Positions 1-10,802 of a stretch of 64,000 bases of DNA are shown piece by piece. The position numbers and the translations under genes were made by a program. The notes beneath the pieces are model-generated. The model searched no databases, was not told where the DNA came from, and worked only from the letters and a program-made list of their open reading frames with translations. Within the stretch, counting starts at the first letter, position 1; every line of letters begins with the position of its first letter. Source of the stretch: Oscheius tipulae (lineage: Eukaryota > Nematoda > Chromadorea > Rhabditida > Rhabditidae); contig JASJZH010000001.1 of NCBI GenBank assembly GCA_037178975.1, positions 3,472,001-3,536,000 of the forward strand. Direction: 5' to 3'.

Positions 1-33
1 CGTAGCAAACTAGAGAGATTTCAGGAGAGTGAA

Positions 34-1461
34 ATGTTGCGTCTCGGGCAGCCGAAGATGCTTATTCCACACCATGCGACACCTGGTAGCAGCACGCAGC
101 AGCACATGTCCAACCGGTACGTGTCGCGCCTTTCTCAATCAATGTCCGAATGTGAGAAACTGTCGCGTCTTTTCCAACATGAAACTCACATGGAGTTCAG
201 ATGTGATGCTCGAGTTCCATCGTCGAGCGACGCCAGCTCCTCATCTTGTTCCCCGTCGTCCAGTGAGAATATCGCCACAGCTCTGCAGAATGGTAAGGGA
301 ATGTCAAGAAGGACAAGACAAAGAGTTCAGGCTTAGCCCTGGATACAAACCCAATGATGCAGCAGATGAAACAGGAGCCCTTGGACGACTATCTGCCTGC
401 CCCGATTCATGATCAGATGTCGACAGAGAATCTCTTCCAATTCGGATGCCCGAGCTCTTCCGAGAACCAACATCAGCCTGGGCAACGGAAAAGTCGATCC
501 TCATCGGAGGGAATGCTCAAGTGTGGGTTCTGTCCGAAGAAGTTTGTCACTCCTCCAACGGTTTGCAAGCTTTCTGAGAGGCCAATCAGAGACAGTTTCA
601 GCTGGAACAACACATGCGGGAGTGCCAATTAGTACGTATTCACGAGTGTGTTCAATGCGGGAAGCGGTTCAAGGTAGGCCAATGGAGCCATTCAAAAAAG
701 AGACTTTCAGGCTCGAGGAGGTCTCCAGCAGCACATGAGGATCCACAATAACGATCGTCCTTACGCCTGTCACTACTGTACGAAACGCTTCACACAAAAG
801 AGTCACGTCGATCAGCATGAGAGAATCCATACGGGAGCGAAGCCATTTCAGTGTGGCCTCTGTGGACGGTAAGCATCGAAAACTTGTCTTCGAGAGCAAA
901 AAATGAGTCAGGAGCGCTCAAAAACACGTAAAACGGGCTATTCAGCTTCCAACTCAGCACTGTCTCACCCGTATTGCCTCGGCTGAGCTCGGACAGGGGG
1001 TTATATAAGCAAATTCGCTTTTCGCTCTTACGCCGGGAGGCAAGATCTCCCGGTTATTATTGGTTATTATTGGCTATTGTGGAAAATATTTTTTTTTTTA
1101 TTTCTGTGTTGCCAGCCTTTTGTCCTTTTGTAGCAGCTGGATTTAGACTTTTTACTTTTCGTTTCCAGTGCCTTTCGCCAACGGTCTCAGCAGATGGGCC
1201 ACGAAGCAACCCACATCCATGCTGCTCAAGAGATCCGACCCAGCGTCGAGGTAACGGAATAGTAAACATACCAAACAACTATTTTAGACAAAGCCAGTGA
1301 TCGACCATCCATGCACAACTGATCAGACCTCGAACCAATCCAACGCTGTAACTGGTCTTCTTTCCTTGAGCCATCAACAGCTTCAGCCACACCTTGTTGG
1401 CATGAACCCCATGCTTCATCTCTCGGATTTCGACCATCATATGCTCGGCCAATTAATGTAG
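34..1461 (+). CDS. C2H2 zinc-finger protein, 5' end uncertain
   Basis: Likely sequence-specific DNA-binding nuclear protein. Five exons join in frame: 34-291, about 331-558, about 602-644, 682-868 and 1168 onward through 1252 and 1288 to TAG at 1461. After a Ser/Gln-rich N-terminal half (with a MKQEP stretch resembling a SUMO site) come four zinc fingers: a C2HC-type finger (CGFCPKKF), then HECVQCGKRF, YACHYCTKRF and FQCGLCGRAF, linked by HTGAKPF-like linkers. The tail is Gln/His/Leu rich. A TTTCAG lies at 19-24 and the frame is open to the window edge, so ATG 34 may be internal and the gene may begin outside. A poly(A) signal AATAAA is at 1949-1954, giving a 3' UTR near 490 nt. The finger class is certain; the orthologue is not identified. 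Confidence 0.8.
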
Positions 1462-1970
1462 TTCGGCTTGTTAGCCTCTTCTGTATACTTGTATCCTCTC
1501 CCTATTCTTTTCCCTTCGCCCGCGGCGATATAGTTCCCCAGCTGGTAGTTGCTCCCCCCAAAAGTCTAGTCTCCCTTTCTTTCCTAAGAACACAGCCTGT
1601 AGACAAAAGAGTACAAGAAAACCAAATATTTATCACCTTCTATGTATCTATTCTGATCTGCCGTCGATCGGTCCAAAAACATTTTCTAGGCACCAATTTT
1701 GATTCTTTATTAATTATCACGCCTTCCAAGTCGCTAGGCTGTTTTTTCAATTTACGGTAGTCTATCTCCCAGTGGCATTCTTCCCGAGTGTGTGGCATTA
1801 CGGTAGTCGACGAGTGGCTCCTTCTATCTTTTAGTCCAAAGGGTTCATCCTGACCGGTGTTTACTCCTTTATAGTCTTCGTATACCCCGTGTTTTAAAAT
1901 TTTTAAGCCTACCAAAACGAAACGGTTTCTATGTAATTCATCTTGGAAAATAAAGATTTTAATACTGGAT

Positions 1971-3768
1971 TTATATTGAGAGTTTGATCCATTCGGGAGG
2001 GTAGAAATCTTCCGGATTCATCTCTTCCAACACACTGTCTTCCGTGTCTTTGATGTCACGATAGTAAATTACTGCTTTTGGCTTTGCTACGTACCCCAGC
2101 CACCACCCAAAAGTCGAAGATGGAGCTGAAAAAGAATACTTTCATCCGGATAAAAAAAAAAGAAGCAAAAACGGTTGCTCCCTGTGAGGCTCGAACTCAC
2201 GACCTTCAGATTATGAGACTGACGCGCTGCCGACTGCGCCAAGGAAGCACAGTCCCGCCGTCAATTCCAGTGATTAACCTGTGATCAGAACAGCGTCGCA
2301 ATACTTTCTGGAAAATGCCAGATCAATTTCTGGAGCGAGGGTTGGAGTTATCACTAGATTGTAAAAGTTATCTCTTCCCATTTTCCTCGAAATGGTGAAC
2401 CCATCGACAACTGTTACTCTGTCTGAAGGGCTCATAATTTAGTGTTATGGCTTTACTCACCCCTAAAGATAGTTTGAGCCCAAAGTGGGTCATTTCCGAG
2501 AACAATAACTGTCACATTCCGACCTCCTTTCGAGTCTGAAACAAACATTCTGCAGTAGTGATTATACTATTACGCTTCTCCGCCAATGAATGTGTCGCTT
2601 TTCTGAAAAACAGGTTGGGAGTTAGTTTAATCTAGTGACCTCGTAAAGTTCGGGTCAGATGGCCTGTGCATGCCATCTTCAGTAAAGTCTCCTCTTCGAA
2701 TGTGAGTACAAATTCTGTATTTTACTGTTCTAGAGGGAGAGACAAGAAACTCACACGAAGTCTTTCTTGTTCACATCGGGGAGATGACGGTTGGCATGTT
2801 TGATATGGTTCGGCAATGGAGTTAGCCATCTTCTGACAGACGGGCGAATGTGATGAAAGTATTTGAAGCTCTGTTCGAATATGGTATAATCGCCTGAATC
2901 GAAAGAGAGTAACCTGAAAGTAGTAGCCATCCAGGTCCAGAAACTGGTTTTCATTGTACTGTTCGAGAGCTGTCAGATTTCCAGCTCGACAACAGTCTCT
3001 TTCGTTGAACGGGATGGCGTAAAAGGGAGCCAGCTGAATCTCTTCCAAATCTTATCCCAGATTTGCATGTACCGCGACCAGCTTGACAGAAAACTGCTCC
3101 AAGATCAACGGATATCTACCCAGGATACCATTCACCAGTTCCTTCACCAAGACAGTATCTGTTGCTTGTATCAAAGGGGCTCTTCCCAATTGAGAAGCTA
3201 GTCCAATTATAGAAATAAGCTCGAAAAGTTGGTTTCCTGGAAAAGGAATGGTCACATATCTCGATTTAACACGAGGAAAACGTATGCCTATTAACTAGCA
3301 AAGCGCAATCATGATGCCCGACCTCCCATGTGGTCTAGTGGTTAGGATTCGTGGTTTTCACCCACGCGGCCCGGGTTCGATTCCCGGCATGGGAAATGCC
3401 TTTTTGTGTTTTCTTTTTGTCGAGATTCCTATTCTTTCCTACCATTCTGAACTCACCCAGGCCTCCTCCAGAGACTACGGCATGATATCTTGACGACAAG
3501 AAATAGTTCGTCTTTGGAAATGGCTGAAATCAGTTAATAGAGGATTCTTTTTCTCCAAAAACTTTCGCCTTCTCCTTACAGACCACTTCCTCCCCTGGTT
3601 TTTCCATAATAGTCTCCGTGACAATTTCATTCGTCTGCAGCTCGCTTCGTATCCTAATTAGTTGCCAGAATATCAATAGGAATCCTAAAAGTAATGTCTC
3701 TGCAATATGAAAAAAAACGAACCAATCAATAGGAGAGATCTTTCAACAAAGGCAGGGGATGTCCTCAT
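1971..3768 (-). CDS. Family-11 fucosyltransferase-like glycosyltransferase (type II membrane protein)
   Basis: Putative Golgi fucosyltransferase of the nematode GT11 type. Model of 11 exons (minus): 3768-3723, 3699-3587, 3523-3457, 3236-3073, 3033-2960, 2913-2755, 2714-2640, 2602-2574, 2535-2461, 2422-2279, 2125-1971. The N-terminus has a short tail and one hydrophobic segment (LLLGFLLIFW), then a stem. Catalytic-domain marks are GGGLGNQLFE at the start, CTHIRRGDF (the family HxRRGD sugar-nucleotide motif), VIVLGNDPLW, DLAFSRKYCDAVLIT and PSSTFGWWLGY near the end. Introns of 39 and 46 nt are seen. The first intron in this model would be only 23 nt, so the start is uncertain. Two introns house tRNA genes. 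The family assignment is firm; the acceptor sugar is unknown. Confidence 0.82.
2176..2248 (-). tRNA. tRNA-Met (CAU), elongator type
   Basis: On the minus strand, a 73-nt cloverleaf with a GCTTCCT acceptor stem pairing with AGGGAGC, anticodon loop CTCATAA and T-arm GTTCGAGCC. No intron. A long T-run follows on the transcribed strand (a Pol III terminator). It sits inside the last intron (2126-2278) of the fucosyltransferase-like gene, in the same orientation. Confidence 0.95.
3324..3395 (+). tRNA. tRNA-Glu (UUC)
   Basis: A 72-nt cloverleaf with acceptor stem TCCCATG / CATGGGA, anticodon TTC and T-arm GGTTCGATTCC. TTTTT follows a few bases downstream as a Pol III terminator. It lies inside an intron (3237-3456) of the fucosyltransferase-like gene, antisense to it. 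Confidence 0.96.
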
Positions 3769-3909
3769 GACGAGAGTGGTAGAATATCAAATCCGCCCGC
3801 CATTACCCCGCGTAAAACCAGATTGATTAAAACCTTTACTTTTCCAAAAACACAATAAGAGAGGAAAAAGTACATCACAGATGTTCAAGTGGGAGGAGGG
3901 AAAGAGCAG

Positions 3910-4827
3910 TTATCCGAGACCGTGATCCTCGAAGAAGCCTTGTGGAGTTTCTTCCTGCAAGTTTCGAGTTCAAAACAGACAAAAGAAAAAAGAGGTACCT
4001 CTTGAATGACGTCCTGTGCGGAAATGGCCTTCAGGACCTGCTTCTTGCTCGTCTCCTGAATCTCTCCAGCCAACAGGAACTCGTCTAGAATGAAGTAGGC
4101 CTTCTCGAAGTTGAAGATGATGTCTAGTTCGCACACCTGAAGCTCGTTTAAATAAGTTGGGATCTCTGATTTTAACGGAGTTAGGAGTTTACGGATCAAT
4201 CAGCCACAAATCAAAGAAAATTTTCCACCTCAGAACTATAGCTAACATCTCGTCAAGTCAAGAGAGACAGACGTTTTTATGACCGGTACTGTTCACCGAT
4301 AGGAGGGGCTCGTTTTGTGATATCCGTAAGTGACCCACTACTGGTGTCATCCAGACATGAACTACATGTCTAAAAAAGTTAAACGAAAGGAAAGTGGTAT
4401 TTTCACAGCTGTCTTCTTCCCATGATAACTCAAATGGAGCCAGTGAAATGAGCCTAGATATGTCTACCTTCCCTCCCAAGTAAGAGTAAAACTGACACTT
4501 CCAAAGTACTTGTCGAGCAGCTCGACATAGCGATGGACGATCTCGAGAGTGATGAGCTCGTTGTCGTTTTGCTCGATGGCACAACAGAAGTAGAGCGAGG
4601 CGTAGCGCTTGTAGACGATCTTCAGGTCCTTGTACTCCAAGAAGGCGCACATCTTTGGCTTCCTCGTCAAAATTTGGGTGATCAGCTCGCGGCAGATCTT
4701 TTTCTTCATCTGAATCGAGGGTATGACATACTTTGAGAGAGAGACTTACCTTGTCCTGGTAGGCGGTATACCATTTCTGCAGACGAAGTTTGCCCTGTCG
4801 ACTGAAGAGAAGCATAAAGTGCATCAT
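3910..4827 (-). CDS. aps-1: AP-1 clathrin adaptor complex, sigma subunit
   Basis: Small (sigma) chain of the AP-1 adaptor that sorts cargo into clathrin vesicles at the trans-Golgi and endosomes. Four exons: 4827-4750, 4709-4497, 4136-3999, 3954-3910, giving 157 aa, the normal sigma-1 length. Visible conserved blocks are [73 protein letters not shown] and the C-terminus [14 protein letters not shown]. Phases agree at every junction. A TTTCCAG only 6 nt before the ATG suggests a trans-splice site or a 5' UTR intron. The near-identity to metazoan AP1S proteins makes this one of the safest calls here. Confidence 0.96.
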
Positions 4828-5555
4828 CTTGTCTGGAAATAAGAGATGACTAGATGGTACGGGAAGGAGAAAAGAAAGAAGAAAATCCTACCTAGCAGTT
4901 GAAAAGCACAGCGATTACAGCTGACAGATGAGAGAACTCTAGGTAACAAAACTTTCCAACTGAATAGAGGAGAAAGCGAGCAAGTTTTTGAACTTTTTGT
5001 TTCGTTTTAGGACTCTAATTTGGTCAGCAATAAAGACTGCCTCTCCAAAAAGACAGAGTTTTGAATACTTTCCTTGCTAGGTTCGAAAGAGCGAAAATGT
5101 TACGGAAACGGCCAGTCATTGAATTGGAAGTCAGTCAAATATTATTTTCTGTGTACAACGAGTTCTGGTTTCCCTATAGTCCCAGCCTATATACTTGAAA
5201 TAATCAATAAATAGGTAAGTTGGAAAAGAAGAGTGAAAGGAGCAGGAGAGTTAGAATTGGTCACGGTCGATATTTGGTGTCGTTGGCTGGAGAGGCGTGT
5301 ACGCAATTGCCCGTTCAGGCATGGGGATTATTAGAATTTTAGCATAAAACAATAAAATGGTTATCCTCTGACTTATCTTTTCCGAGAGTAATTCTAGCTA
5401 ATCCAATAGGAACAAACTCAGACACAAAATAGTCTGAATGGTTTTGAGTGGACGGCCGAGCTACTAGTTATGTGATAACGTTTCAGTCTTCCTGTGATTA
5501 TGGAAGTGTTCCAAAAACAATTTAAACTCATCGAATAATTTATTCCAACATAAGA
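4828..5555. other. Intergenic DNA upstream of aps-1
   Basis: About 730 bases between aps-1 and the downstream end of the M1-like gene. It should hold the aps-1 promoter and the M1-like 3' UTR. The AATAAA for the M1-like gene lies a few bases after its stop, near 5545. No reading frame with good exon character was seen. Confidence 0.5.
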
Positions 5556-6799
5556 TCAGTTCAACCCGTTGATAGCATTGTTCTCCGCGATAGTTTCCTC
5601 CTCGTTCAGAAGAGACACGCCTGGAAGATGAACTGTGGTAGCAGACGGTAGCACAACAGCATCTATAGACCTTTCCAGTAAAGATTTGATCCAAATCTCA
5701 CCCAACTTTCCGACAGTATAGGATGATTTGTCCATGAACTGCTGGAGTCGCCGAAGACTCACCTTCTGGATAACATCAGCCCGATAGTAGATTGTAACCT
5801 GAACTAATTCCAAAGCAGTAGACCACTAGTTACCTGTGTTCCGTTAATCATCTGTCGTTGAAAGGGGAAGTCACAAAGAACCAGACCGACTTGGGCTGGA
5901 TAAAGTCGAGTACTGGCCACGAAATTATCGATCAGATAGTTGTGAGGTCTTTAAGAACTGCAGATGAGAGTAAAATAGATTGCTAACTGTGTATTGGTAG
6001 TACCGGCAAAGTTGGAAATGGCTCGGAGACTGTTCTTGTGGTAGATGGCTAAGTCGAAATTGGCCGGGAATTGGGTCGAATCCAATGAAGGGAACAGATA
6101 CCGTAGCCCTTTTGAAGCACCGGCTGGAGACGAGAAGTACAAGCCGTATCTAGGTGACAGTTAGCACTCCTACCAATAGAAACAACCACCTCTTGTCGCC
6201 GGCAGTTGAAATGTAACTGAAAGAAGAGGGACCCAGTGGCTGATTGATCCGGCCCGTGAACTCAATTTCCAAGAAGTAGTCCAGGTCAGAAGTCAGGTTT
6301 CCTTGTGGGATCAGCGTCTGGATTTCTGTCTTCGGATTGTACACCCCCTTCTGGACGAAGATCGAGTTCCCTGAGTTGTCAGTCAAAGAACATTTTCCAA
6401 TTTTGACTGCGCTTCCAGCTTGGATGAAAATTCTCTGGCTTGTTTCTCTTACCAAAAATCCGAGTCTCATCAGACCTGAGTAGTACTAGAATTGAATGAA
6501 AAGTTCTGAAAATGATTATACCGAAACCGAATGGTTGCTACTGGTCTCGAAGTTGAGAGTCACGTTGTATCTCTTCGGGATGTTGGTAAAGGGAACAAAG
6601 TCGGGTCCTGGATCTGATGGAAGGACATTCTTGCTCACCAGAGAAGCATAGATTACGATCGCGTAGACAAAACTGTAAGCGTTGGTTTCCAAAATGAGTC
6701 TTAGACCCACCAAAGTGCCGAGGATATGAGAAGCCAGGCGACGAAGACTCTCGTATGACACTCGGTTCTCCGCAACTCATCCCACAGCTTAAGTTTCAT
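5556..6799 (-). CDS. Truncated M1 aminopeptidase-like membrane protein lacking the catalytic zinc site
   Basis: About 310 aa over roughly six exons starting at ATG 6799. An N-terminal basic tail (MKLKLWDELRRTECHTR) is followed by one membrane segment (VFVAWLLISSALCFVYAIV), then the M1 N-terminal beta-saddle: IPKRYNVTLNFET, GDKRYGLYFSS, FPSLDSTQFPANFDLAIYH and RAISNFAG. The start of the catalytic domain follows (GEIWIKSLLERSIDAVVLPS). The chain stops at the place where active enzymes have GAMEN; no HExxH or second glutamate follows, and a poly(A) signal comes just after the stop. It is therefore a pseudoenzyme or a truncated gene. One acceptor in this model (CTTAAAG, near 5945) is unusual. Confidence 0.75.
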
Positions 6800-6967
6800 G
6801 GAACAAGGAAAGTCTGTCGACCAGCTGACTCATGGAGACAGTGCTTCCCGTTAATGTTTGCGCACTCTTCAAGACAGAAAGACAAGCCCCGACTGAACAG
6901 AGATTCATTAAACTCAAAACGATAAAACATATTTACAGACAGATGTTGTGTAGTTTCAATGAAGAGT

Positions 6968-7419
6968 CTATTTTCCTGGGACGGCGTAAGTATTGGCTGG
7001 AGGAAGAGGCTGGGGCACATGAGGGACCGGAGCTGGCTGAGGAAGAGCGTAGACAGGAGCTGGAGGAGGCGGAGGAGGAGCAGCGTATGGTCTAGAAGTG
7101 ATTGGTATTTTTTTTTTTGAGAGTATTGTGGTTAGCAGAATGTTATGAGAACTTACGCTGGAGCAGCTCCACAACCGATGGGAGCAGCACAAGGCGAAGC
7201 GAGCGGAGCAATTGGAGGCGGAGGTCTAAACGTATTGGTGTATTCTTGAAGATCTGACTTACGGAGGAGCACACCCGCCGACAGGGCCACCGCACCCAAG
7301 TCCAGGAAGAAGACCACCTCCTCCGAGACAGGCCAACGAAGGAGAGACGACAACGAAAAGAACAAGCAAAGAATTCTCAAGGGTTGAGATAGAGAGAGAG
7401 AGGAGAGAGGACCTACCAT
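6968..7419 (-). CDS. Secreted proline/glycine-rich protein
   Basis: About 108 aa from four exons. The first holds only the ATG (7417-7419); a 41-nt intron then joins it to a signal peptide (MNSLLVLFVVVSPSLA). The mature part is glycine-rich with three cysteines (CLGGGG, GLGCGG, VGGCAPP), then proline runs (APPPPPPAPVYALPQPAP) to VPGK and TAG. No catalytic fold is seen; the composition resembles small nematode cuticle or extracellular proteins. The ATG and exon 2 are in frame only with the proposed splice, which supports this start. Function unknown. Confidence 0.65.
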
Positions 7420-8032
7420 TGGGACGCTAGAAGGCGAAGATGGCAGACTGTCTGCCAAGAATCAGTTTTATACTGTCGATAGGTTTGAAACTCCGCCCAG
7501 GGAAATCGGAATCCGGTGGTCGTCCTCCTGATAGCCGCCGTTGTGCAATGGCGCGAGGATCGACGCGGATGACGGAGGATTACGCAGACATAGAAGCAAC
7601 TACGAGAAACTTGTTGTTGGCTCTAAGCCAGAAAGAGAGTCTTTCGGATGGACAGGGGAGATTTGCGAGGATCGAGAGAGGGGAAGTGGTAGACAACTGG
7701 CAGAGACATGAAGCTACTACTGCGAAATGGACTTTCTGATCTGGAACTAGGAGGATGTTCTTTATGACTGTTTGGGGCCGCCGCTTAGCTCTCTTCTAGT
7801 GGCAGTTTTTCTTTCAAAATGTTCTCGTTTGCCGAGCTTTGTGTGACTATTTAAACCTACGTAACATTGGCCGAACAACTTCATGAACACTTTGTAAGAG
7901 ATCAGAATCTTACAAACCAAACTTCTAAACAGTTGAAATCACTTTATTGGAAAGCGTAAGAAGAGAAGAGTATTTCAAAGTGGATACAGGATAAGTCCTA
8001 ATGACAGTTCTCTACAATGTTCCCAAGTCCGG
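7420..8032. other. Intergenic region with a minus-strand poly(A) signal
   Basis: Holds the likely promoter of the proline-rich gene and the 3' UTR of the small protein to the right, with AATAAA on the minus strand near 7940. An open frame at 7440-7739 (+) has no start context or splice support. Confidence 0.5.
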
Positions 8033-8439
8033 TCATCGGCCTGCATACAGGGACAGCTCAAATGTTTGTTTCATAGCTTGCACCTCTCCAAGATTTCCAT
8101 CAAATTTTCCTCTTAAGACTACTATCTATACCAAGAACACTAACGAGCAGAGCAGACTCTTGTAGGCAGATTCAACATCTCTAAACTGTTGCATTTGCCT
8201 CGCAACATTTGGCAACGAGCCTGTTTTCCCCCGAGGCGACTTTCTCCTATTGTGCAATACGGTCACGGCTGCTTTGACAAAGTCTCTTCTACGATCATCA
8301 AAAGTGCTTTTTGTACGTCGAGCATGCATTCTATTCGTTCGAAACATTTCTCGAGGAGGGGGCTCTGGATTCTTTAGTGACAAATCACCTATGCAGGAAT
8401 TGTTTCATTGAAAAGACCTCCCATACCGCGCTGCCACAT
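8033..8439 (-). CDS. Small basic protein of unknown function
   Basis: About 110 aa in three exons: ATG 8439 with 13 coding bases (MWQR), a 38-nt intron, then 8390 to about 8146, then a short last exon ending at 8033 (KFDGNLGEVQAMKQTF, LSLYAGR). The central exon is rich in Arg/Lys (MHARRTKSTFDDRRRDF, NRRKSPRGK). The last intron needs the unusual acceptor TTAAG. The frame closes correctly and a minus-strand AATAAA lies about 95 nt downstream. No family recognised. Confidence 0.5.
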
Positions 8440-10802
8440 GGCTTCTTCAGAAAAAGAGAGCCATAACTGCGGATCACGGTGATCATTTCACACTTTTTCG
8501 GACAAGGGATCCGTGGTTTCAGTACCTGCTTGCCATCACATTGTCCAACCTTGGCAAAACCTGTTGGTCATTAGCATACGATACGTGGTCATCCAAGGGT
8601 AACCATCGAAATGCCCTCATAGCTTGAACCGGATTAAGACCGTGAGAGAGTCTTACGTCGTAGTTACCTAGCTCCTATCTTGACCAAACAGGGACGCGGA
8701 GTGGACCGGCAAAGAGACAAGAACAAACAGCTGTGACCCAGTGAGGTGCTCCTTGGATACACGCAATCGGAGATCCTATTCCTTACAACACCCTTTGAAG
8801 GTCTAGGGGTCTGGCAAGATGCTGACTCAAGAGTCTGTTGAGAGCAATTGGAAGAGTCAAGACAGCTCAGACCTATCCAAAAAAGTATCTCACGTGGGAA
8901 CAATCGGTAAACAGAACCCTCCTTCTGTCGCTTATTTCTATTGCGGTAAGCAGGACTCCTCCAATCCGCCCCAAGTGCTATCCTCGGTCTCCGAGGCATC
9001 TGTCGAGGGAATTCTTAGGCGGCACCTCGAGTACTCGGCCGACAAAGAATCTACGGTATCGGGTAACCGGATTACCGTAACGTCTTTCACTAATCGGGCG
9101 CGAATGATTGATGGCTGTTCTCGAGTGAACTCTAATTGTCCCTGATCAAACTTCCCCTGTGTTAATGGGCTGTGAGTGCATCTGCCCAAGACAGTGCATG
9201 CGATTAACCCGCCTAGTCTGTGAGTGATCACAAACAATGACCGCAACTGACACTCGGGTCATTGACCCGGGACGCCCTTTTTTCAAATGGCTCTAGACAG
9301 ACGGAGAAATCAGATGAGCTTCTTTTTGGATTTTGTATGGGCAGTCAAATATGCACAAAACTGAAGACGTGTAAGCCTAACATGTTCTTCGAAGTTTCTT
9401 GTATAACATCGAGAGTTTAATCCTCCAAAGGCCAGATGACATAAACCATAAAAGTACCAAAAGTTCCAATTCCAGAAGACTTCGACGGTCTCCTTCCCAG
9501 ATAACTTGCTTTTCTGACGGAGTCTCATCGCATCTGATAGTTTGAAACTTCCAGAGCAAAGTGTATCGTACGTACATTCTGCTTCCATCTGTTTCTTTAC
9601 AAACATCGTCTGTTTTTATTCGTGTCTCGTCGTTTCTACAAACCCTTGCCCCAAACATCGCACCTCCTTGAAGCAAAGTGCATATTTGCATCTTAAACAA
9701 ATTTGATTCCGGTCATTAGACAGAAAATCTCTCAGCTGAAAGTTCCTTCAAAACTGTTTATATCCCAGTCGTTCTTTGTCTCGCCACACGTGCTGACCGT
9801 CTGTTGCGCAGCTGGCAGCCGAGAGCCAGGTTTCAGTTTATACAATCACTGTGGGAGTTGAAGACGAAGACTGGGTCAAGTTCCCTCTTGACGTAAACAA
9901 CAGACTGGGTGGAAGCAAGATCTATTATAAAGTGACGCCTTGGATTACCGGATTACGGTACCTTATCTGATCAATCTCCCAAATCAGGTTTCTTGCGCGT
10001 AATATTACGGCGGACTGGGATAGTTCGATCTGGTTGGAGCAAACAGGAATTGCCTATACAGTACGGGTGAGAATTACAACTTCTCTCACAATCATATTCA
10101 TCCTTATCACGATTCTAAGCCGACAAAACTATGGAAGACACTCGTTCCATTATCCATTCCTACACAGTTCGGTCACTTTGAGAGAGAGCGGAAAGCTGTT
10201 CTGTATAGTTTCCCTTCGAGTATCATAACAGGTGCCGTCATTTTGTTTGTGAGAGGTATGCGGAGGTAGGATCTTTGAAAGTGCCCTTTCACGCTGACTA
10301 GCTTGAGTTTCCTTCTGAAAGTGTAGATCGTCTTTGTTCTTATCTGGCTGTCCCAAATGCAGCGCTTTCTGAAAAAGGACCCGATTCTCCGGAAGTATTT
10401 GTAAGTGTGCTAATTGCTGGGTACCGACCTCCTGCCGACAGTTGCGCAACCGGCATCGGAATTGTGCTCTCGTCGGCTCGACTCACTGGAGGCTAGGGCG
10501 GGACATCTGGGGTCACCGAGGGTCACAGCCAGCCTGTTGCCCGCCTTTGTATGCTCATTGAGCACTGCCAGTGACCGCAGGATACGTCACACTCAGGTCA
10601 CCCAGATACTTTTTGTTCTCTTGACTATGTTTTCTTGAAATTTTGATGGTAGCCACTGTTCTCTGACTGTTTACAACCATTTCAACGGTACAACGTCCTA
10701 TTCTTTTTATCTCTCAGTCTCTCTCAATTACTTTATACCACAAATTTCCCAACCATCTCTCCCCTTGTTTCACCTTATTACGCAATCTTATACTTTTCAG
10801 CA
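8440..10802. other. Gene-poor interval with two weak coding candidates
   Basis: This 2.4-kb stretch precedes the bZIP gene. Two weak plus-strand candidates were seen. 8819-9145 is an ATG-started 108-codon frame with no recognised domain. 9797-9970 is a stretch of about 57 codons open into TGA (AAESQVSVYTITVGVEDEDW, then WVKFPLD) that looks protein-like but has no clear exon partners. The interval most likely carries regulatory DNA for the bZIP gene. Confidence 0.3.

Noticed and set aside
2722-3048. Continuous 108-codon minus-strand frame in the fucosyltransferase gene
   Set aside because: Splicing two short introns instead gives an unbroken match to GT11 motifs, so the continuous frame is a read-through artefact.
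9310-9700. Minus-strand frames of about 100 codons
   Set aside because: Two overlapping frames are open with no domain, no splice context and biased composition.
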